Assembly: GCF_011745365.1 (NCBI RefSeq)
Contig: NW_024468913.1
Coordinates: 4,154,001 to 4,218,000, forward strand
Direction: 5' to 3'
Source: Cryphonectria parasitica EP155
Lineage: Eukaryota > Ascomycota > Sordariomycetes > Diaporthales > Cryphonectriaceae
Length of the DNA: 64,000 bases
Each line of letters begins with the position of its first letter. The stretch's first letter is position 1. A program made the translations under genes and the position numbers. Below are positions 12,168 through 22,653 of the stretch, one piece after another. The notes beneath the pieces are model-generated. The model saw only the letters and a list, made by a program, of their open reading frames with translations, did no database searches and was not told the origin of the DNA.

Positions 12168-14472
12168 ATGAGAGGCGCGGACAACGACGACCGCACGTGG
12201 AAAGATCATCGTCTTCGCTCCCGGAGGAAATCCTCTTCGGGTCTCAACAGCCTCCTCTCCTTGCCATCACATCATCTTGGCTCGACGTCCTCTTCCTCCT
12301 CGTCTTCCTCCTCCTCCTTCCGTTCCTACATACCCTCTTTCCTTCGGACAATGCACCCACCGTCCTTCAGGCAGCTCCTCGTTGCCTCCACCGTCCTCTG
12401 CTTCTGCCTCTTCCTCTACGGCAGGCGACTGTGGTCTACACACACGACAGGCGTCCACGACGAGTGGGCGAAACCACCACCTCCACCCCCACAACCACAG
12501 CCACCGTCGTCCCCTCCAGAACAACAAGATCAAGCATCCTCGGGTGGGGAGCATCAAACCCCTCTGCAACAGGTGCCATGGCACTGGAACGACTACACAA
12601 GGTGGGCCGCGCATCTTCCCCTCCCTCCTGCAGTTCTCTATGACTTACGACTAACCTCCCCGATCTGAAACCAGCCTCGACGCCTTCTATCATGGCATCC
12701 GCACCCTGGTCGACTACTCGAGCTGGATTCCTGAACAGAGCAAGGACTCTGGTGATGTCAGGATTCTCGACAAGGTCCCCTTTGATCCCGTTCCCGCCAA
12801 TCCTTATACCCAGCTAGAGGACGTCCAAACCTGCTACCTCGACGCCCACGACACCGTTCCTGCCCCCGATGTCTTCTCCTATCCTGGCATCCCCGCCTAT
12901 ATGCCCGCTCCTTACTTTGGTGCCTACGAGAACCTCGGCATGGCTCCCGACCAATGCTGGGAACGCTTCGGTCGCCTCGGTCCCTATGGATACTCGTACC
13001 CCAAGTCCAAAGGCGGCTTTGGCCTCGAGACGCCGCCCGCCGACGAGCCTGTTCTCGACCGCATGATCAAAAAGTACGACTACACTGACATCAACTGGGA
13101 CACGGTCCAGAAGAGGTGCCTCGAGAAGAACCGCGACCGTTTCGTCACCGGCAAGGACGCTGCCAAGGCTGCGGGGGGCCTCGGGCGTCTGTGGCCTCAA
13201 TCAGGCAAGGACACCAAGAAGCCTCTGGCCCGAAATGTCCTGATCCTGCGCGCCTGGACCGGCATCGAGTGGACACCCATGCGCATCATCAACACCAGGG
13301 CCCTGATCACTGAGCTGTCCCTCAAGTCCGGTGGTCAGTTTGATGTCCACATCCTCATGCACATTGTCGACGATTCCATCGATATTTCCAACGAGGCCAC
13401 GGCCAAGAAGATGGTTCGCGACAATGTGCCCGAGGAATTCTGGGACATCACCACGCCGTGGTCGGTCCCAGACATGGCTGCCCGCTACCCAGGGTTCCGC
13501 GACGACATGACTCTCGAGAACGACAGCCACAAGCCCATCTACAGCGTCTACCGCATCCCCCATTTTGCCCTTCAGTGGTTTGCCCAGCGCCACCCCGAGT
13601 ACGAGTATTTCTGGAACTGGGAGCTCGACCTGCGCTTCACCGGCCATTACTACGAGTTCTTCGATTCTGCCGCCAGGTGGGCCGACAAGCAGCCCCGCAA
13701 GTATCTCTGGGAGCGCAACGAGCGCTTCTGGATTCCGGGCCTCCACGGCCGCTGGCAGGATTTTGTTGATCTCGTCGAGAAGGAGACCATCGCAAGCAGG
13801 GAGGCCAGCCCCTGGGGCCCGCTCCTCAACGAGGGCATCGTCGATACTGCCACCTACCCGCCCACTACCATCGAGCGAGACAACTACGAGTGGGGTGTCG
13901 GCGAGGCCGCCGATCTCGTCTCTTTCAGCCCCCTGTTCGACCCAGCCAAGAACGCTTGGTCTCTGCGGTACGATATCACTGGCTACAACGACACTGTCCC
14001 TCCCCGTCGCACCTCCATCATTACCATCGGTCGCTTCTCGCGCCGCCTGCTACAGGCCATGCACGAGGAGGTCTCGCGCAACAAGCACACCATGTTTCCC
14101 GAGATGTTCCCTGGCTCCATTGCACTGCACCACGGCCTCAAGGCCGTCTACATACCCCATCCTATCTATTTCGACCGCCGATGGCCCCTCGACAGGCTCG
14201 ACTCCGTCTTCAACCACGCCGAGACTCCCGAGCTCAGCGTGTACTACTGGCCCTTCACCCCGGGCACCTCGGAGCACAACTTCTTGACCTCAACATACTA
14301 CTACAACACCGAGTTCGGTCCACAGCTGTGGCACCGGTGGCTCGGCCAGGAGGACGCTGGTCTGGGCGGTCCTGAGTTGGAACAGGATACAGGTCGCATG
14401 TGCTTGAGGGGCGTCTTGATGCATCCCGTCAAGTTCGACTTCACCTCGGACAAGGCTATCGGTGCGACATGA
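12168..14472 (+). CDS. DUF3405 type II membrane protein
   Basis: Exons 12168-12601 and 12675-14472 encode about 743 residues. The 73-bp intron joins HWNDYT to SLDAFYHGIRT. A short cytosolic Ser/Arg-rich head (residues 1-60) is followed by one hydrophobic segment (QLLVASTVLCFCLFLYG, about 65-82), a Pro/Gln-rich stem and a large lumenal domain. This is the usual layout of a Golgi type II membrane enzyme. Conserved DUF3405 stretches include FHILMH-like FDVHILMHIVDDS, PHFALQWFAQRHPEYEYFW, NWELDLRFTGHYYEFF, LWERNERFWIPGLHG and DLVSFSPLFDP. The family is widespread in filamentous fungi and has no established function; the acidic DLRF region and topology suggest a glycosyltransferase-like role, which is inference. 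A second in-frame ATG at 12351 would remove the Arg/Ser-rich head and leave the anchor close to the N-terminus. Confidence 0.88.
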
Positions 14473-15344
14473 TTATGTGCTACGCACCTGCATGCATGGC
14501 GGGATGAGCCCATTCAGCGGCTTTGGTTTGTCCCTGTGAAATATTACTCACGTATCCTCTTGTATACTATACATATTGTACACAGCATTGGGTACATTGC
14601 CTTGATAGACATAGCGATTCAATGACAAATTCTTGGAAGGATTTTTCTTTTTTTTTTCTTTCTTTTTTCCCGACACAAATAATCAATTTTTATTCCTCCT
14701 TTACCACCCCTCTCACAATACGAGTCTTCAAGCTCGCGCCAACGCATCTGAATCGCTAGGAGAATTGTGAGAAGCCAATTGATTGAGCCATCACAAAACA
14801 TGCATCGGAGCCATATCTAGCCAAAAGACTTGGAGTGGGCGGCTCAATTGACTGCTGTGGTGTGTAGGAAATCAGATTGAGTGGACGGAGCGACCTTCTC
14901 CGTAGACATGTGTCTGTCCCGGCGGAGATTAAGCAGGGGCTTGCATCGGCTTCAGTCATAATGCTGTGGAGCGACTCCAGCAGAAGTCTGACACCTCCTT
15001 TTCTCTAATCCCCTTCCTTTTTGGTGGTGAAAGTCGACATCACCCCAGATTTCCCTCCTGGAATGGTCTTATTACTACTCCCTCCCCCACGATGTCGTCC
15101 GATCAGCATTCTTAATTCCTGAAATTGTCTGATCCTTTTTTTTGACCCACAAGAAAAGAAGAGGGCAAGGCAGCACCAGCAAGTACTACTACACATGGGC
15201 GTATATGGACCATGTACTTGTTTGGCGCTGCGATCTTTCTGGCGACCACCCACCATCAATGAGACAAGATTATCAGGGTCACAAGCGGTTTGTGTGCCAC
15301 ACAAGCATTATCGCTTGTGAGAGGAAGCAGACTCGGGCTTCGCC
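14473..15344. other. Intergenic spacer
   Basis: No supported gene. A T-rich tract lies at 14643-14670 and T-runs occur near 15136-15144. This is the 3' region of the DUF3405 gene and the promoter side of the O-fucosyltransferase-like gene. Confidence 0.55.
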
Positions 15345-16862
15345 ATGATCCCAACAGTGGGGAGGAGCGGGAGGCTGATCTTCTGTGTCAGCCTCGCCAG
15401 CCTCGCCCTGCTTTGGAGCTGCCGCCTGCCTCGTCTCTGTATCTTTGACCAATGTCCTCAAGGCCAGAGAGACTTGTTTCTCAGCAGCAGCAGCACTGCG
15501 AACTCAGTCTCTGGGGGTCAGGTCATCATCGGCGGGCCGGATCTCTCTGCTCCGGATGCACCTTTTATCTCGTGGCCACTGGCCCGCGTCTGCACCGAGA
15601 CAACCAGGTGGACACCGGGCCTGGTGTTCCTCTGTGATAACAACTCTGGTGGCATCGGAAATATAAGAAACTTCATACTCACGTGCCTCCGATATGCCAT
15701 CGAGGCCGGCGCCACAGGCATCACCATGCCGACGATCCAGACGAGGTCGCCCAGCCGGCTAGATGACCTGTTCATCGGCAAGAAGCTGCCCTTTTCCTAC
15801 TTTTTCGATGAGGAGCACTTCCGCCAGAGCTTACACGCCGCCTGTCCCCAGATAACCATCTACGACGCGCCTGAGGACATACCAGGCTTAGACATGGGCA
15901 ACGAAGGTGAAGAAGAGGGACGCAGGGGCGATGTGAGGCCCGACATGATCACGCCTAACCGTCTGGGCCAGAGAGGCGGTTGTGACCAGCGCGATCTCAA
16001 CCGCCACGCCGACCTCTTTGGTCCCCGGTTGCACGCCTGGCTGGGCGAGAAACAGGAGCGGCTCAGCCAGGACCCCATCAGCCCGTCCAACCCGAAGCTG
16101 ATCCGCTTCAACTGGGGCGTGCAGTGGACGTTTCCCGTGTACCGAGACGGGCCCGAGTTCGTCGCCACGTTTGGTGGGTTGCTCAGATTTCGCGCCGATA
16201 TCCTGGAGCTGGGCTACAAGACGGTTGCGGCCATGAATTCACTGGCCGCCCTGTCCGCCTCGCATCCGACTACGCCAGAACAGACAGAAGAAGAAGAAGA
16301 AGAAAAGAAAGAAGCCGCCAATAATGCATCTTCTTCCTTCATCGGCATCCACCTGCGCACCGAGAGCGACGCCCTGAGCAGCTGGCCCTCGTTTCACGAC
16401 CAGACCAGCGCCTATCTCGCCAGGGCGTCCACGCTGCGTTCCCCGCCGCCCAGGTTCGCGTACCTGGCCACGGGGAACGCGACTGAGGCGGCCCGACTCG
16501 CCTCTCTCGCGCTGGAGGAGCACGGCCTGCGCGTCCTGACCAAGCACGAGCTCCTGGCTGGCCAAAAGGAGGGGGAGGAGGAGGAGAGCCGGGACCTGCT
16601 GGAGCGGCTGGGGGCTCTGAGCTGGGACCAGCAGGCCCTGGTGGACTTTGTGGTGCTGCTGCAGGCTGAGTACTTCCTGGGCGTGAGTCCTAGCTCTTTT
16701 AGCCTGAATGTTGCGCTGAAGAGGCATCTGAAGCATGACGGGCTCTACACGAGGCCTTGGAGGGTTGGTGTTGAGGGGGGTGATGGGAGGAGCTGGCTTG
16801 TGGGCAGGTTTGATGGATACTGGGATGACTGGTTGTTCATGTACGACTCTCTGTGGCCTTGA
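15345..16862 (+). CDS. O-fucosyltransferase-like protein
   Basis: A single exon encodes 505 residues. Residues 11-28 form one hydrophobic segment (signal anchor), predicting a Golgi/ER lumenal protein. A Gly-rich loop (CDNNSGGIGNIRNFILTCLRYA, shown in part, about residues 98-118) is followed by a strand and helix. IGIHLRTE at about 333-340 fits the GxHxRxE signature that binds GDP-fucose in POFUT-type enzymes. The C-terminus (FVVLLQAEYFLGVSPSSFS) resembles the conserved segment in which such enzymes check a conserved Ser/Ser-Phe element. An acidic low-complexity insert lies at about 314-327. Fungal members are generally uncharacterised and their acceptors are unknown. It lies 0.9 kb downstream of the DUF3405 gene in the same orientation, so two candidate secretory-pathway sugar enzymes are neighbours. 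Confidence 0.78.
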   Translation: MIPTVGRSGRLIFCVSLASLALLWSCRLPRLCIFDQCPQGQRDLFLSSSSTANSVSGGQVIIGGPDLSAPDAPFISWPLARVCTETTRWTPGLVFLCDNNSGGIGNIRNFILTCLRYAIEAGATGITMPTIQTRSPSRLDDLFIGKKLPFSYFFDEEHFRQSLHAACPQITIYDAPEDIPGLDMGNEGEEEGRRGDVRPDMITPNRLGQRGGCDQRDLNRHADLFGPRLHAWLGEKQERLSQDPISPSNPKLIRFNWGVQWTFPVYRDGPEFVATFGGLLRFRADILELGYKTVAAMNSLAALSASHPTTPEQTEEEEEEKKEAANNASSSFIGIHLRTESDALSSWPSFHDQTSAYLARASTLRSPPPRFAYLATGNATEAARLASLALEEHGLRVLTKHELLAGQKEGEEEESRDLLERLGALSWDQQALVDFVVLLQAEYFLGVSPSSFSLNVALKRHLKHDGLYTRPWRVGVEGGDGRSWLVGRFDGYWDDWLFMYDSLWP

Positions 16863-17148
16863 GTACATTGTACTGTTTGTCTTTGTATGACGTGGTGCAT
16901 CTATGACACGGTGCCTTGCAGTTGTTGAACCAAGCTGCTGTGCTATGCTCTTTTGCTGTCACACAGCGTGGACATCGAGGATGATAAACGTCCTTGGCCT
17001 CTAGTCAGGCGGGTAGTCAAACCCTGTCCGCAAGGCAGCATTCCCATGAGCACAGCAAAGTCTTCATCAGAGACTCTTCAGCGACTAGTCTTGACCACAG
17101 TCTCATCGCGGTCCGGTGTCCAGGCCAAGGGCACGATTAAATCCATAC

Positions 17149-17197
17149 CTTTTCTTTCTTTTTTTTTAAAAAAAAGAAAAAGAAAGAAAAAAAGCGA
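17149..17197. repeat. T-rich/A-rich inverted repeat
   Basis: A CTTTTCTTTC plus T9 arm is followed directly by A8 and an interrupted GAAAAAGAAAG arm. The arms are imperfectly complementary, giving an A:T-only hairpin or a poly(dA:dT) nucleosome-excluding element. Confidence 0.6.
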
Positions 17198-17415
17198 GAC
17201 TGTGTTCTGAGGCTTGCTTTAAAAAGTATGTAACAATTTGTAGAAGCTTGTATGAGAGGTTTCCCACTCAGATCTGAGTTGTCTACCACCCAAGGCTTCA
17301 CAAGCAATAAATCGTTGGATGCAAAGGGCGTTTGGAGGGCCGGGTGAATTCTCAGGTACTTATTAGTAGGGTGAGGATCTATTATAGTGCAGGTAGCTGC
17401 CAAGTGCCCTGGACA

Positions 17416-17442
17416 TTATCGATAAGCATAACTTATCTTATC
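17416..17442. promoter_or_regulatory. Cluster of four GATA cores upstream of RRB1
   Basis: TTATCGATAA (17416-17425) is a perfect palindrome. It is followed after seven bases by TTATCTTATC (17433-17442). Together there are four GATAA/TTATC cores in 27 bp, about 280 bp upstream of the RRB1 start codon. Clustered GATA cores are the usual binding pattern of fungal GATA factors; actual binding is inference. Confidence 0.4.
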
Positions 17443-17720
17443 GGCCCTGTAAAAATTTCCTGGAGCAGGGGTCTAAACTACTGAGGACTGCCCTAGAAGG
17501 CGTCGCCCTTTTGACCCCTCCAAACAATTCCTTACTCCAGTTCGCCCTCCACTTCAATCAGCATAAACACATCCTTGAAAAGGCTGAGCACCATCTTTAA
17601 GCGCTCACAAGCGAGAAACTGTTTCTCGATTGCTCGATTTTTCGATTTTTTTCCCGCTCCCAATCCAATTGCGACGTTTGACGTCGTCATCCCCTCTCCA
17701 CTTTCAGTGCTGTTTTCACC

Positions 17721-19232
17721 ATGTCGAAACGTGCGGGTGAGCACGAGGATGGCCCCCTCAAGGCTGGGCATCGTCCAGATGCAATGGACATGGACATTGA
17801 CACCGACAACGCCAACAACGACAAGGACATGGGGGAGTTTGAAGACGAGTTTGAGGATGAGTTCGAGAGCGAGGACGAAGTTCTTGAGGCGGGCGTCGAC
17901 GGGAGACCAGATGCCGAGAGGGAAAGAGAACAGGCCGAGATGGACGTCGACAACCCCTCGGGCTCTGCTGGACCGTCCGCCTTCATCGTTGGCAGATCCA
18001 AGCTTGAGCCTGGCCAGACCCTCGCGCCCGACCCGTCTACCTACCACATGCTCCACAACCTGTCGACGCCGTGGCCCTGCCTGTCCTTCGACATAATACC
18101 CGACGCCCTCGGCGACAATCGCAAGGTCTACCCAGCCACCATGTACACGGTCTCTGGCACCCAGGCCGAGGGCCTGCGGGCGCAGGAGAACGCCCTCATG
18201 GTTATGAAGTTTGCCGGTCTGAGCAAGATGGACCGCGGGGATGACGGCAGCGACGATGAAGAGGACGACGAGGACGACGACGAGGACGCAGAACCCATCC
18301 TCGAGTCTAAGTCCATTCCGCTGTCGTCCACGACGAACCGCATCCGCGCCCACCAGTCACCCGCTCCAGGCGCATCCTCTGGGGCCCCGACCACCCTCGT
18401 CGCGACCATGACTGAGTCCTCTCATGTCTACATCCACGACATCACCCCTCATCTGGCCAGCTTCGACACCCCTGGCACCATCATCTCCGACAAGCAGAAC
18501 AGACCGCTGTCCACTATCCGCGCACACAAGTCGGAGGGGTATGCGGTGGACTGGTCACCCCTGTCTCCTGCGGGCAGGCTTGCCACCGGTGACAACGACG
18601 GTCTCATCTACATTACTACCCGAACCGACGGTGGCGGCTGGGTCACGGACACCCGGCCCCTGACCGGCCACACAGGTAGCGTCGAGGAGATCCAGTGGAG
18701 CCCCAGCGAGGACAAGGTCTTCTCGTCTGCCTCGTCCGACGGTACAATCCGCATCTGGGACATACGGAGCAAGAGCCGCAAGCCCATGATCACCATGCAG
18801 GTCAGCAAGGCCGATGTCAACGTCATGAGCTGGAGCAAGCAGAGGTCCAACCTGCTCGCCTCGGGCGATGACGACGGTGTCTGGGGCGTATGGGACCTGC
18901 GCCAGTGGAAGCCCAACGCTACCGAGAAGCCCACCCCCGTCGCAAGCTTCGACTACCACAAGGAACAGATCACGAGTGTCGAGTGGCACCCGACCGACGA
19001 CAGCATCGTCGCCGTGGCCGCCGGCGACAACACCGTCACCCTCTGGGACCTGGCCGTCGAGTTGGACGACGAGGAGAGCAAGGACACCGCAGGCGTGCAG
19101 GATGTCCCACCCCAGCTGCTGTTTGTGCACTACCACGAGCAGGCCAAGGAAGTCCACTGGCACCCTCAGATTCCCGGTACCCTGGTGGCCACCGGCCAAG
19201 AGTTCAGCATCTTCAAGACCATCAGCGTCTAG
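17721..19232 (+). CDS. RRB1: WD40 ribosome assembly protein Rrb1 (GRWD1)
   Basis: A single exon encodes 503 residues. The N-terminal 85 residues are very acidic (EFEDEFEDEFESEDEV). The H4-binding-like motif PSTYHMLHNLSTPWPCLSFD, typical of the RbAp46/GRWD1 group, follows at about 95-117. A second acidic loop precedes a beta-propeller of about six to seven WD repeats (for example GHTGSVEEIQWSPSEDKVF...IRIWD and ITSVEWHPTDDSI...VTLWD). Yeast Rrb1 is a dedicated nuclear chaperone of ribosomal protein Rpl3 in 60S assembly, and human GRWD1 is its homologue. The length and acidic N-terminus match. The gene is intronless and its codon use is strongly C-ending, as expected for a well expressed housekeeping gene. 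Confidence 0.93.
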   Translation: MSKRAGEHEDGPLKAGHRPDAMDMDIDTDNANNDKDMGEFEDEFEDEFESEDEVLEAGVDGRPDAEREREQAEMDVDNPSGSAGPSAFIVGRSKLEPGQTLAPDPSTYHMLHNLSTPWPCLSFDIIPDALGDNRKVYPATMYTVSGTQAEGLRAQENALMVMKFAGLSKMDRGDDGSDDEEDDEDDDEDAEPILESKSIPLSSTTNRIRAHQSPAPGASSGAPTTLVATMTESSHVYIHDITPHLASFDTPGTIISDKQNRPLSTIRAHKSEGYAVDWSPLSPAGRLATGDNDGLIYITTRTDGGGWVTDTRPLTGHTGSVEEIQWSPSEDKVFSSASSDGTIRIWDIRSKSRKPMITMQVSKADVNVMSWSKQRSNLLASGDDDGVWGVWDLRQWKPNATEKPTPVASFDYHKEQITSVEWHPTDDSIVAVAAGDNTVTLWDLAVELDDEESKDTAGVQDVPPQLLFVHYHEQAKEVHWHPQIPGTLVATGQEFSIFKTISV

Positions 19233-19581
19233 GTGAACACTCAATCACGAGGTACGAAGTGGGGTGTGAGAGAGACATGTTATATTACTTGCTCTATGTC
19301 CTGGTCTGACCAGGGGAGGCCCAGGACGATAGTGTTTATGCCAGGTTGGAGGGGTGGGGGGAACACGGCGTGAACCAGGACTTGAAAGATACCATTGAAC
19401 ACAAACATGCCAGCTCACACAGTCTGGTTTTTATCAACTTTCTCACACGTCCCGACTTGATTCTCCATCTTGTATCCGCCGTGATAAATCATGACACCGT
19501 ATCGTACCCAACAACATTTCCTCTCTCATGACGACGATTTCGGTCTTTGAGACAGACATTCTGGTGACGTTCCCCCGTCTA

Positions 19582-19619
<38 letters not shown>

Positions 19620-20221
19620 TTCTCTTGGCCTCGACTTGATTCTCATGCAATATTATTGTTGTTATGAACCTTGCAAAGTCTTGACTCAGATCTATGTAAC
19701 ATAAAGCAGTGGAGCTGGCTGCGAAAGCATATTACAAGCTCGTCTCGGCTTTTCGGGTGTGGCAAGCAACCCGAACTGCTCTCGTGTGTGGGACAGCCAC
19801 ATCCATTGAAGAGAATGGATGGTTGATATCGGTAGTCTATATTGTGGAGCTGCTTCTACTCTGCTCACGAGGTGGTAACCAGGATGATTTCATCTGTACA
19901 ACAAGCCTCTCTCTTAGCTGTCACTTCGGACGTTGGACCGGAGTCTTCATGTCGACGATGGAGGAAATGGTGTCACTAAAACCCAGCCTCTGCTCCCGAT
20001 TCAGGCAATGGAAAATCAGAGGATTGCTAGAAATTTACACGTGTCGCAGTTCAAAATAATGAATTTTCACGGCGAAGGCCATTGAGTATCTTTCAACAAA
20101 ACTTGACTTGGATATCACAGGCTATAAATTAATACACCAAAATCTCTTTGTCTCCCGCTCTCTCCAAATACACACACACACACATCTCTAATTTATCTAT
20201 CCATGTGCAAACAGCAAACAT
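19233..20221. other. Spacer with (TC)n microsatellite
   Basis: No supported gene between the convergent RRB1 and old-yellow-enzyme genes. It holds a (CT)16 microsatellite at about 19585-19616 and a short CA repeat near 20170-20183. The remainder is 3' flank on both sides. Confidence 0.6.
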
Positions 20222-21343
20222 CTATGCCTTGGCTTCCAAAAACTCGTTGCTGAACGGATAATCAGTGTACCCCTCTGGCTTTTCCGGCAAATAAAACGTA
20301 TCACGATTGTAAGCCGTAAATGGGATCTCCTTGTCGACCTTGAAGACCAAGTCCGGGTTCGAGATAAAGTACCGCCCAAAGACAACCATGACATTGTTGT
20401 TCGGGAACTCCTCGTCCACAGCCGTGTGGGCAGACGCGGCGGTGAACCCACCAGCGAGCAGCACAGGGCTCTGGTTGTCCCAGATGTCCACGAGGAAGTT
20501 GAGCTTCTTGGTAGACTCGACCTCGGCAGTGTCTATGCCCTGGAACCTGGACTCGACCAGGTGGATGTACGCCAGCCCGAACTGCTTGAGCTCCCGAACC
20601 AGGTACGAGAACTGCGGCACGGGGTCGGCCATGCCCATGTCCTGGAACGACGAGTAGGGGCTCAGGCGGATGGCGGTCCTGTCGCCGCCGATGGCAGCGG
20701 CCACGGCCTTGGTGGTCTCGAGGGCGAAGCGCGCCCTGTTCTCGACGGAGCCGCCCCACCGGTCGGTGCGCTTGTTGCTGACATCCTGCAGGAACTGGTC
20801 GACCAGGTAGCCGTTGGCGCCGTGGATCTCGACGCCGTCGAACCCGGCCGCCACGGCGTTCTTGGCCGCCTGCGCGTACCAGCCGACGTACTGCCAGATC
20901 TCGTCCTCGGTCAGCGGCGAGGGCGTGGCGCCGCCCTCGAGGGCGATGTCGCTGGCGCTGACGATCCGGGCGCCCTCGCCGAGCTCCCCCTGCAGCGTGG
21001 CGGGCTTGCCGGCGCGGCCCAGGGCCCAGAGCTGCATGTAGATGACGCCCTTTTTGGCGTGGACGGCGTCGGCCACCTTGCGCCAGCTCTCGACCTGCGC
21101 GTCGGACCAGACGCCGGGGACGTTGGAGTAACCCCCGGCCTGGGGCGCGATCAAGGTCGCCTCGCTGATGAGGAGGGTGCCTGGCACGGAGGAACGCTGG
21201 GCGTAGTATTCGGAGACGATGGGTTGGATGGGGACGTGGTCCTTGTTGGCGCGTAAGCGGGTAAGGGGAGCCATGGCCAGCCGGTTGGAGAGCTCGGCAC
21301 GGCCCAGCTTGAGGGGCTTGAAGAGATTCCTAGAGGCAGCCAT
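20222..21343 (-). CDS. Old yellow enzyme family oxidoreductase (OYE/OPR-like)
   Basis: A single exon encodes 373 residues, the normal length for the family. It is an FMN-binding TIM barrel. RLAMAPLTRLRA (about 21-32) is the first FMN loop, and HGANGYLVDQF places the substrate-binding His174 and Asn177 and the proton-donating Tyr179. RTDRWGGSVENRARF and VVFGRYFISNPDL are the conserved C-terminal phosphate-binding and FMN segments. Such enzymes reduce the C=C bond of alpha,beta-unsaturated carbonyls with NAD(P)H. In fungi they act in detoxification, and some (EasA/FgaOx3) act in alkaloid synthesis. No alkaloid gene is nearby, so a general detoxification or redox role is more likely. It is cytosolic with no targeting signal. 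A T/C-rich tract lies immediately upstream of the start. Confidence 0.93.
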   Translation of the reverse strand: MAASRNLFKPLKLGRAELSNRLAMAPLTRLRANKDHVPIQPIVSEYYAQRSSVPGTLLISEATLIAPQAGGYSNVPGVWSDAQVESWRKVADAVHAKKGVIYMQLWALGRAGKPATLQGELGEGARIVSASDIALEGGATPSPLTEDEIWQYVGWYAQAAKNAVAAGFDGVEIHGANGYLVDQFLQDVSNKRTDRWGGSVENRARFALETTKAVAAAIGGDRTAIRLSPYSSFQDMGMADPVPQFSYLVRELKQFGLAYIHLVESRFQGIDTAEVESTKKLNFLVDIWDNQSPVLLAGGFTAASAHTAVDEEFPNNNVMVVFGRYFISNPDLVFKVDKEIPFTAYNRDTFYLPEKPEGYTDYPFSNEFLEAKA

Positions 21344-22653
21344 TTTTTTTTCTTTCTTCTTCTTTCTTTCTTCTTTTTCTTTCCTTCGTTAACCTATCTT
21401 CCTCTTTTGTCTTTAATGCGTACTTATTATGTACGGAGAGATCAATATTATGACAGCACACACATTCAACTGATGGAGACTTGATGTAAATGTTCTCAGT
21501 CCAGTAGATTATAGACTCTAAGGATATAACTGGTGGCGTGCGTATGGAGTACCAAGGATGGGTTGAGTGAACACTTGAGTGTCAGGAGGGTGGAATTCAT
21601 GGCTACATGTATTTATATTCGAATTATTTTGGTTTATTAACTACACTCACAGTCATTTGTTTGAATCATACAGAAACAAGCCAAGCACAGCATGGAACAG
21701 ATTATGAAGCGCTTTGAGATCCACTTCTTAGAAATCACTTTGGCTCTGTATTAGTAACCAGAGTTGGATAGTATTAGAGAGCCACGGACGGAGATGGAAT
21801 CTTATCGTTTCCCCGAGGCCTCGTCTAGTTTCAGGGGCCGGGGCGTCGAAGAAAAAATTCAAGAGAAAGAAGGAAAAGTATCCATAGCCACCTCCCTGCA
21901 CATACAGTTACAATGACCCAAGGGCAGGCGGTCTGTGGGCGACATAAGTTGCGCCCTTTTTGCACCTTGACTTCATCAGGGAGAGCCACAAGAACGATAC
22001 AGTAAGTGATCATGGTGTACTAATAAATACAGGACTTAGTATTCGGCAACTGGTGTATCGTTCATTGCCTTGGAGAAATGCAGGGGTGAAACATCCAAGA
22101 TCTACACAAGGACAAGAGAAGAAGGCAAAGGGACGGAAAGGATAGCGGCCGTCATCATCTTTCCAAATATCACGCAATGGACAGGCTCGATAAAATTGTT
22201 GTCGCCTATAAAGTTTATCACTTACATTGAGTAGAGGACCACATCTCTGACGTCAAAGAACACAACTGCCGAGGTTCCAGAACTCCGTGACCCAGAGGGT
22301 AAGAGGGTCCAGAGCTCTTACTTACTAAGGTGGGGATTGCATACTGTATTTATCTACTGTATTTAAGTACTGTACAATAGCGTGCCACTCACGCCTTTCG
22401 GCGATAACCGCCATTAGTAAAACAACGACACACAAGTTCAGTTCGTGATCAAGAACGCCCTTTTCTCTTCCTCTTTCAGCGTGTATGTACATTTTAACAG
22501 TCAATTTATAACTGTGTTCCTTTCCTCGGGAGGTATGGCATCGTGTTGCTTAAGCTGAGTTCTACAACCTGTACACATTCTCAATTTAAGAGACATAATT
22601 CATACTCAAGTACTTACAGTATCACACAATCCAAAAAATCCACAACGTTCAAA
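21344..22653. other. Divergent spacer between OYE and AsaB-like genes
   Basis: About 1.3 kb with no supported gene. A T/C-rich tract lies at 21344-21390 next to the OYE start. The remainder should hold the promoters of both divergent genes; I see no clear repeated motif. Confidence 0.55.

Larger units (their letters stand above)
16863..17720. other. Spacer holding the RRB1 promoter
   Basis: No supported gene. A pyrimidine-T / purine-A inverted repeat at about 17149-17197 could form a hairpin just past the O-fucosyltransferase-like gene. The RRB1 side holds a cluster of GATA cores (17416-17442), an A5T3 element (17449-17459) and, farther away, CTCATCGC (17102-17109). Confidence 0.55.

Noticed and set aside
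20426..21256. Plus-strand 276-codon open frame opposite the old yellow enzyme
   Set aside because: Low-complexity antisense shadow; the minus strand encodes a complete OYE.
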